A DNA stretch of 10,384 nucleotides, from NCBI GenBank assembly GCA_047627515.1, contig JBLHTU010000132.1:1-10384 (forward strand). The letters run 5' to 3'. The translations under genes were made by a program, and so were the position numbers. The notes beneath the pieces are model-generated. The model was not told the origin of the DNA and ran no database searches. It saw nothing but the letters and a program-made list of their open reading frames with translations. The stretch is from JAYPLE01 sp047627515 (lineage in GTDB: Bacteria; Bacteroidota; Bacteroidia; Cytophagales; Cyclobacteriaceae). Positions 6,700-10,384 of this stretch are shown here, piece after piece. Every line of letters starts with the position of its first letter. The stretch's first letter is position 1.

Positions 6700-8007
6700 A
6701 TGGATAGCAAAAAGTTACTTCTAAATAACCGACAAGAGCAGGTCAGGAAAGGTCTTTTGATCAATAATGATGACATCGCACAGGATGATCGATTTCAGAA
6801 ATTTGAGAAGATGGCATTGTCACCGTATGCTTTCTTCCGAGGTTCTAATCATTTGTACTGGGAAGACATCTACAACGATTGGCGCATTAGCTTTTTTGGT
6901 GGAGTTGAAGAGACATTGACTTGGATCAATGGTGATGCCCATGTTTACAATTACGGCGCTTACGCCAATCATTATGGCCAAGCTATCTTTTGTATGGATG
7001 ACTTTGATGACAGTATTGTAGCGGATTACCAATTTGACCTTTGGCGTATGGCTATCAGTATCGTACTCGATTGTCGAGACAAGGGTGTTTTTAACGCTGT
7101 ACAGCAGCACAAGGCTTTGCAAGTCTTCTCTGAAGCTTATCTAGAAGAAATGCGAAATCACAAGCGCGATGATCCGTCATATGAGGTGCACATGACCAAA
7201 CAGACAGCAGACGGACTTTTAGGGGACTTTTTGACGAAAGTCGAGCGAAAAAGAAGTCGAGCGAAGATGCTTCGAAAGTGGACCAAGGTTGTTGATGAGG
7301 TACGGAAATTTGATGCTGATTCTAAAAAATTGGAGTTGTTGCCAAAAAGGCAATACAAAAAAATAGAGCAGTCCATTCTTCGATACCAGCAGGAGGTTGC
7401 ATCCATTCTATCTGTTGAACCTAGTCATTTTCAAATCAAGGATATCATCAGACGTGTGAAAGCAGGTACTGGATCGCTAGGATGTGATCGTTATTATGTG
7501 CTGCTCGAGGGAGATACAAATTCCCAAGAGGATGATATTATTCTGGATGTCAAAGAGCAGGGGCGGCCTCCCTTGTATGCCCATATGAATGAAAAGGAGC
7601 AGGCGGAATACAGAACTGCATTTCCCAACGAGGGTATGAGACATGCTAGTGCTTATCAGGCATTAGCAGAGCACCCAGATAGATATTTGGGATGGGTATC
7701 TATTGATGAAATTGTATTTTCAATTAGAGAAAGGTCTCCTTTTAAATCCGATTTTCCCACAGAGAAACTTCTTCAGGAACAGGACCTTTATTTCATGTCA
7801 AATGCCTGGGGGTCTATTTTGGCAGCAAGACATAAGCGTGCCAGTTACAAGCTAAATGATCAAGCTAACCTCATGCCCAATTATTTTGCTGAGCAATTAG
7901 CCGGAAGAGAAGAGCAGTTTGTGCAATTAGTGACCTCGGTTGCTTTTCAGTATGCTGATTGTGTGGCGCAGGATTATCAGTATTTGCTACGGATGATCCA
8001 AGATTGA
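6700..8007 (+). CDS. DUF2252 family protein with kinase-like motifs
   Basis: A 435-residue cytoplasmic protein of the DUF2252/COG4320 family. Family landmarks are PYAFFRGSNHLYWEDI (42-57), INGDAHVYNYG (76-86), CMDDFDDSIVADYQFDLWRMAIS (98-120), GTGSLGCDRYYVLLEG (256-271), ILDVKEQ (281-287) and SILAARHKRA (372-381). The D-x4-N spacing of GDAHVYN and the later DFDD and D113 resemble the catalytic loop and metal-binding aspartates of aminoglycoside-phosphotransferase-like kinases. The Gly-rich loop at 256 and K285 resemble a kinase N-lobe, but come afterwards in the chain. The biochemical role is not established. I chose the ATG at 6700 because the family-like sequence begins there. An in-frame TTG at 6568 would add 44 residues unlike the family and would sit just beyond the preceding terminator. 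The gene converges with the lipoprotein gene, with 41 bases between stops and no clear terminator. Confidence 0.85.
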   Translation: MDSKKLLLNNRQEQVRKGLLINNDDIAQDDRFQKFEKMALSPYAFFRGSNHLYWEDIYNDWRISFFGGVEETLTWINGDAHVYNYGAYANHYGQAIFCMDDFDDSIVADYQFDLWRMAISIVLDCRDKGVFNAVQQHKALQVFSEAYLEEMRNHKRDDPSYEVHMTKQTADGLLGDFLTKVERKRSRAKMLRKWTKVVDEVRKFDADSKKLELLPKRQYKKIEQSILRYQQEVASILSVEPSHFQIKDIIRRVKAGTGSLGCDRYYVLLEGDTNSQEDDIILDVKEQGRPPLYAHMNEKEQAEYRTAFPNEGMRHASAYQALAEHPDRYLGWVSIDEIVFSIRERSPFKSDFPTEKLLQEQDLYFMSNAWGSILAARHKRASYKLNDQANLMPNYFAEQLAGREEQFVQLVTSVAFQYADCVAQDYQYLLRMIQD

Positions 8008-8048
8008 ATGTATAGCATCGATTCTTATTTCTTTACAGGATCACTGTT

Positions 8049-8900
8049 TCACTGCGTATTGAATCGTGATTGCATGCCGGTAGCTATCATATGATTGCTA
8101 TCAATTCTTACCACTTGGTCGATTAGAGCTTTCGCTAAAAGAAGACTGTCTTGCGCTAAAAAGATCTGAGCTTGTAGCATTAAGGGCGACGTGTGGCTAG
8201 TATCTGGCATAATACTTTGTAGTGTTGCTAGGTGCGACTTTGCTGCTTCTATATGACCCATTTCCAATTCAAGATTGGCAGCATAGCTGACATAGAAACC
8301 AAGTGACATCTGCTCTGGGCGTGCAAGCTTACGTAATGAATCTAGAGCTGCTTCAGCGCCAAAACTTGCATGAAGGTGTTCTATATACTCTGCTTTGAAA
8401 TAGTTGTCTGCGGGAAATTGTTCAATGAATTTCCCTAAATTTGTAAGAGCCAATTCACTTCTTTTTTGGCTAAATTCCTCAGTATTAGTAACACCTAGCT
8501 TTCTATTATTTGCAGCTTTTAGGCTCATCATATTGACGTCCAATAGCATTCGCTCGTAAGGTGAAGCCAGATTTTTTCTACGCTCAAGCTTAGCAAGAAT
8601 AGTTTGTCGTTCTGGCAGGCTACGTGTGATGCGACCCACCATACTAAGCCCTAGTAACCACGTAGTATCTAAAATCACTGCTTTTCGAAAGGCGGTTTCG
8701 GAGGCCGTCCATCGACCATTATCCATGATCTCTGACCAACCTATTTCAAAATATAATCTTGCACTATCGTTTTGAGTTCCGTAGTTAAATGCGGTGTAGT
8801 TATTATGGTTTTGACAAGCTGTCAATAAGAAAAAGCATAAGAGGCACGAGGTCCGCCAGATCTTAGAGAGTAGGTTGTTATGTGGCGTGATGGCTATCAT
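8049..8900 (-). CDS. TPR-containing lipoprotein of unknown function
   Basis: A 283-residue exported lipoprotein. The N-terminus has a basic stretch, then a hydrophobic core ending in the lipobox LLTAC, with the lipidated Cys at residue 29. It is followed by QNHNN, without an obvious charged retention signal. The mature part is all-helical in appearance, with TPR-like units: ARLYFEIGWSEIMDNGRWTASETAFRKAV at about 47-75, a polar central region, FYVSYAANLELEMGHIEAAKSHL at about 202-224, and a final pair around LMLQAQIFLAQDSLLLAKALIDQVVRID. Such proteins usually act as scaffolds or binding partners on the periplasmic side of the envelope; no catalytic motif is visible. The ATG at 8900 gives a signal peptide of normal length. 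The gene is transcribed divergently from the polyphosphate kinase gene and may share its control region, which contains an inverted repeat at 8961-8974. Confidence 0.75.
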   Translation of the reverse strand: MIAITPHNNLLSKIWRTSCLLCFFLLTACQNHNNYTAFNYGTQNDSARLYFEIGWSEIMDNGRWTASETAFRKAVILDTTWLLGLSMVGRITRSLPERQTILAKLERRKNLASPYERMLLDVNMMSLKAANNRKLGVTNTEEFSQKRSELALTNLGKFIEQFPADNYFKAEYIEHLHASFGAEAALDSLRKLARPEQMSLGFYVSYAANLELEMGHIEAAKSHLATLQSIMPDTSHTSPLMLQAQIFLAQDSLLLAKALIDQVVRIDSNHMIATGMQSRFNTQ

Positions 8901-8960
8901 ATATTGAAAGTACTGGATGTTATATGGTTTAGCAAAAGGATGCTAATAGATATCAATTTA

Positions 8961-8974
8961 AGCTGGTGCCAGCT
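8961..8974. promoter_or_regulatory. Inverted repeat in the divergent lipoprotein/PPK2 intergenic region
   Basis: AGCTGG (8961-8966) and CCAGCT (8969-8974) are perfect inverted copies two bases apart, between divergently transcribed genes. This is a reasonable place for an operator acting on one or both genes. It is short, so the assignment is tentative. Confidence 0.3.
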
Positions 8975-9051
8975 GTGAAAAAGTATTCACTAGAGCGCGT
9001 CCTTATGACATACGCTGATTTTTGTCATCATTCAAAATGGCATAGTACATG

Positions 9052-9059
9052 TATCTTTG
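9052..9059 (+). promoter_or_regulatory. Bacteroidota-type -7 promoter element for the PPK2 gene
   Basis: TATCTTTG matches the Bacteroidota -7 consensus TAnnTTTG exactly. Initiation about 7 bases further on would give a leader of about 16 bases before the ATG at 9082. The matching -33 TTTG is not at the usual spacing; the nearest, at 9021-9024, is 27 bases upstream rather than about 20. The call rests on the -7 element alone. Confidence 0.45.
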
Positions 9060-9081
9060 GTCAGAAGCAAATACTATACAA

Positions 9082-9870
9082 ATGGCTGTAAGCAAAGAGA
9101 TCAACTCGAAATCATATGGTGATGCAATTACGGAATTGCAAACAGAGCTAGTGTATATGCAGGAATGGGTTAAGAGTCAAGGTTTGAGAGTACTGGTCTT
9201 GTTTGAAGGAAGAGATGCCAGTGGAAAGGGGGGAGCTATTAAGCGCATCACAGGGCCGCTAAACCCGCGGGTTTGTAAAGTGGTCGCGCTTGGTGTTCCG
9301 ACGGAACGTGAAAAAAGTCAATGGTACTTTCAACGTTATGTTCAGCATCTCCCTGCTGCCGGAGAGATTGTTTTGTTTGATCGAAGTTGGTACAACAGAG
9401 CAGGAGTAGAGCACGTAATGGGTTTTTGCGACAATGAAGAATATCTTGAATTTCTCCGGTCTTGTCCGGAGTTTGAGCGTATGCTCATTCGTTCTGGCAT
9501 CATACTGGTAAAGTATTGGTTCTCAGTCAATGACGAAGAGCAAGAAAAGAGATTCAAGGAGCGGATTAAGAATCCTTTGAAACGCTGGAAGTTTAGTAAG
9601 ATGGATTTACAATCCAGAGAAAAGTGGATTGCCTACAGTAAAGCTAAGGACGAGATGTTTGCGCACACAGACACAAAGCAATCACCTTGGTACGTCGTGA
9701 ATGGAGACAGTAAAAAGAAGGCTCGTTTAAACTGTATACATCATTTATTATCTAAGGTTGATTACGAGCCAATAAAATTGGAGAAAATAGAGCTTGTACC
9801 TCTTCCAGAAGATCAAAGCTATGTACGGCCCCCTGAAGACTATCAAACTTTTGTACCTGAGGTATTCTAG
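9082..9870 (+). CDS. ppk2: Polyphosphate kinase 2 (PPK2), class I-like
   Basis: A 262-residue single-domain PPK2. The family transfers phosphate between inorganic polyphosphate and nucleotides; class I members mainly convert nucleoside diphosphates to triphosphates. All signature elements are present: Walker A GRDASGKGG (43-51), then KRITGPLNPRVCKVVALG, the TEREKSQWYFQRYVQHLPAAGE segment, Walker B FDRSWYNRAGVEHVMGF (99-115), the FERMLIRSGIILVKYWFSV strand and the lid-region motif KRWKFSKMDLQSR (167-179). The length and near-consensus sequence indicate a functional cytoplasmic enzyme. The C-terminal tail (about 230-262) is acidic and proline-containing. The in-frame ATG at 9049 would make 273 residues, but the promoter element at 9052-9059 would lie inside that coding sequence, so I prefer 9082. 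Class assignment is from sequence resemblance, not measurement. A bidirectional terminator follows the stop. Confidence 0.93.
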   Translation: MAVSKEINSKSYGDAITELQTELVYMQEWVKSQGLRVLVLFEGRDASGKGGAIKRITGPLNPRVCKVVALGVPTEREKSQWYFQRYVQHLPAAGEIVLFDRSWYNRAGVEHVMGFCDNEEYLEFLRSCPEFERMLIRSGIILVKYWFSVNDEEQEKRFKERIKNPLKRWKFSKMDLQSREKWIAYSKAKDEMFAHTDTKQSPWYVVNGDSKKKARLNCIHHLLSKVDYEPIKLEKIELVPLPEDQSYVRPPEDYQTFVPEVF

Positions 9871-9902
9871 TCTACTTGATAAAGAATAAGTACATGACAA
9901 AT

Positions 9903-9933
9903 AAAAAAGGCACAACTCAGCTGCGCCTTTTTT
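9903..9933. terminator. Bidirectional intrinsic terminator between convergent genes
   Basis: A run of six A residues leads into GGCACA, then a loop, then TGCGCC and a run of six T residues. The stem has one mismatch in the GC-rich part and extends through the A/T tracts, so it can work in both directions. It lies 33 bases after the PPK2 stop and 20 bases beyond the 3' end of the opposing gene, an expected site for two convergent units. Confidence 0.8.
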
Positions 9934-9953
9934 ATATCAAGATATTCCTTGTA

Positions 9954-10384
9954 CTATTCCGACAGGTAGATATTGTCAATCAGCACTGTAAATTCTACGA
10001 ATTGCAGGTCTGCATCCAATGGATTCCACATCGAAAATGGAATACGAAGATCAGTCAAATCAAGCCCTTCAAAGTCTGCTAGAGGGATGCTGTATTCTAC
10101 AAAACCATTCGCTACTTCAGTTCCGGTATAATTGATTAGAAACAAGGCAGCATCAGTAGATGTACTTTCTAATTTAATCTCTGCATCTACTAGGTTTTCC
10201 GGCTTCTGCAATGAAAACTTGAGATGGGTGTATTGAGATGCATTGACGTTCCTAAAGAGCTCCATGTATGCACCTCCCCACGTCCCACCGGGATAGGTGA
10301 ATGCTAGACTTGAATCTCCGTTGATAGCTGTGCTTGAAGTAGTGACTGCTGGTTCTCCACCTGCACCAAATGCTGTGATAGTCA
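9954..10384 (-). CDS. C-terminal carbohydrate-binding-like domain of a secreted protein (partial)
   Basis: The last 142 residues of a larger protein whose start lies beyond the right edge; the frame stays open to 10384, so the internal ATG at 10265 is not the true start. The visible part resembles a beta-sandwich carbohydrate-binding module: FTYPGGTWGGAYMELFRN near the start, then THLKFSLQKPE, AEIKLES, FVEYSIPLADFEGLDLTDLRIPFSMWNP, and the closing strand FTVLIDNIYLSE. The WGGAY motif, the L-x-D-F segment and the terminal DNIYL are typical of modules that end glycoside hydrolases and other surface polysaccharide-binding proteins of Bacteroidota. No Por-type sorting tail follows, since the protein stops directly after the last strand. 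Neither the enzyme domain nor the sugar specificity can be read from this window. The module assignment is by pattern and is moderately sure. Confidence 0.65.
   Translation of the reverse strand, partial: TITAFGAGGEPAVTTSSTAINGDSSLAFTYPGGTWGGAYMELFRNVNASQYTHLKFSLQKPENLVDAEIKLESTSTDAALFLINYTGTEVANGFVEYSIPLADFEGLDLTDLRIPFSMWNPLDADLQFVEFTVLIDNIYLSE

Noticed and set aside
9876..10082. Plus-strand open frame after the PPK2 gene
   Set aside because: It runs through the bidirectional terminator and is antisense to the carbohydrate-binding module, so it is not a gene.

Overview
The window looks like chromosomal DNA of a Bacteroidota bacterium, most likely a marine Cytophagales relative. The evidence is a moderate GC content, almost no Shine-Dalgarno sequences before starts, one perfect Bacteroidota-type promoter element (TAnnTTTG) before the polyphosphate kinase gene, and protein types common in that phylum: a TolB-propeller amidohydrolase precursor, a DUF1059 protein, a TPR lipoprotein and a secreted protein ending in a carbohydrate-binding domain. 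No tRNA, rRNA, CRISPR array, insertion sequence or phage gene was seen.

Layout. Positions 1-912 (minus) hold the N-terminal 304 residues of an exported beta-propeller protein that runs off the left edge. A minus-strand pair follows: a DUF1059 protein (2381-2145) and a bestrophin-type channel (2107-1052), 37 bases apart and possibly co-transcribed. Next is an uncharacterised minus-strand gene (3407-2661). Its natural 5' part seems still visible up to about 3647, in the same frame but broken by two amber codons and lacking a start codon, so the locus looks like a decaying gene. A gene-poor stretch (3648-4153) contains a leader with overlapping inverted repeats.

On the plus strand, a Tat-exported histidinol-phosphate-aminotransferase-like PLP enzyme (4154-5341) is followed 17 bases later by an auxin-efflux-carrier-family permease with a TTG start (5359-6456) and then a hairpin terminator. 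This is a likely two-gene operon that may process and move an amino or keto acid; the substrate cannot be read from the sequence. A DUF2252 protein (6700-8007, plus) converges with a TPR lipoprotein (8900-8049, minus). The lipoprotein gene diverges from a class I-like PPK2 polyphosphate kinase gene (9082-9870, plus), which ends at a bidirectional terminator facing the 3' end of a carbohydrate-binding protein gene (9954 to the right edge, minus).

No clearly new multi-gene system is visible. The points most worth following are the amber-interrupted gene, the exported PLP enzyme with its partner permease, the order of kinase-like motifs in the DUF2252 protein, and the leader structures ahead of the aminotransferase.
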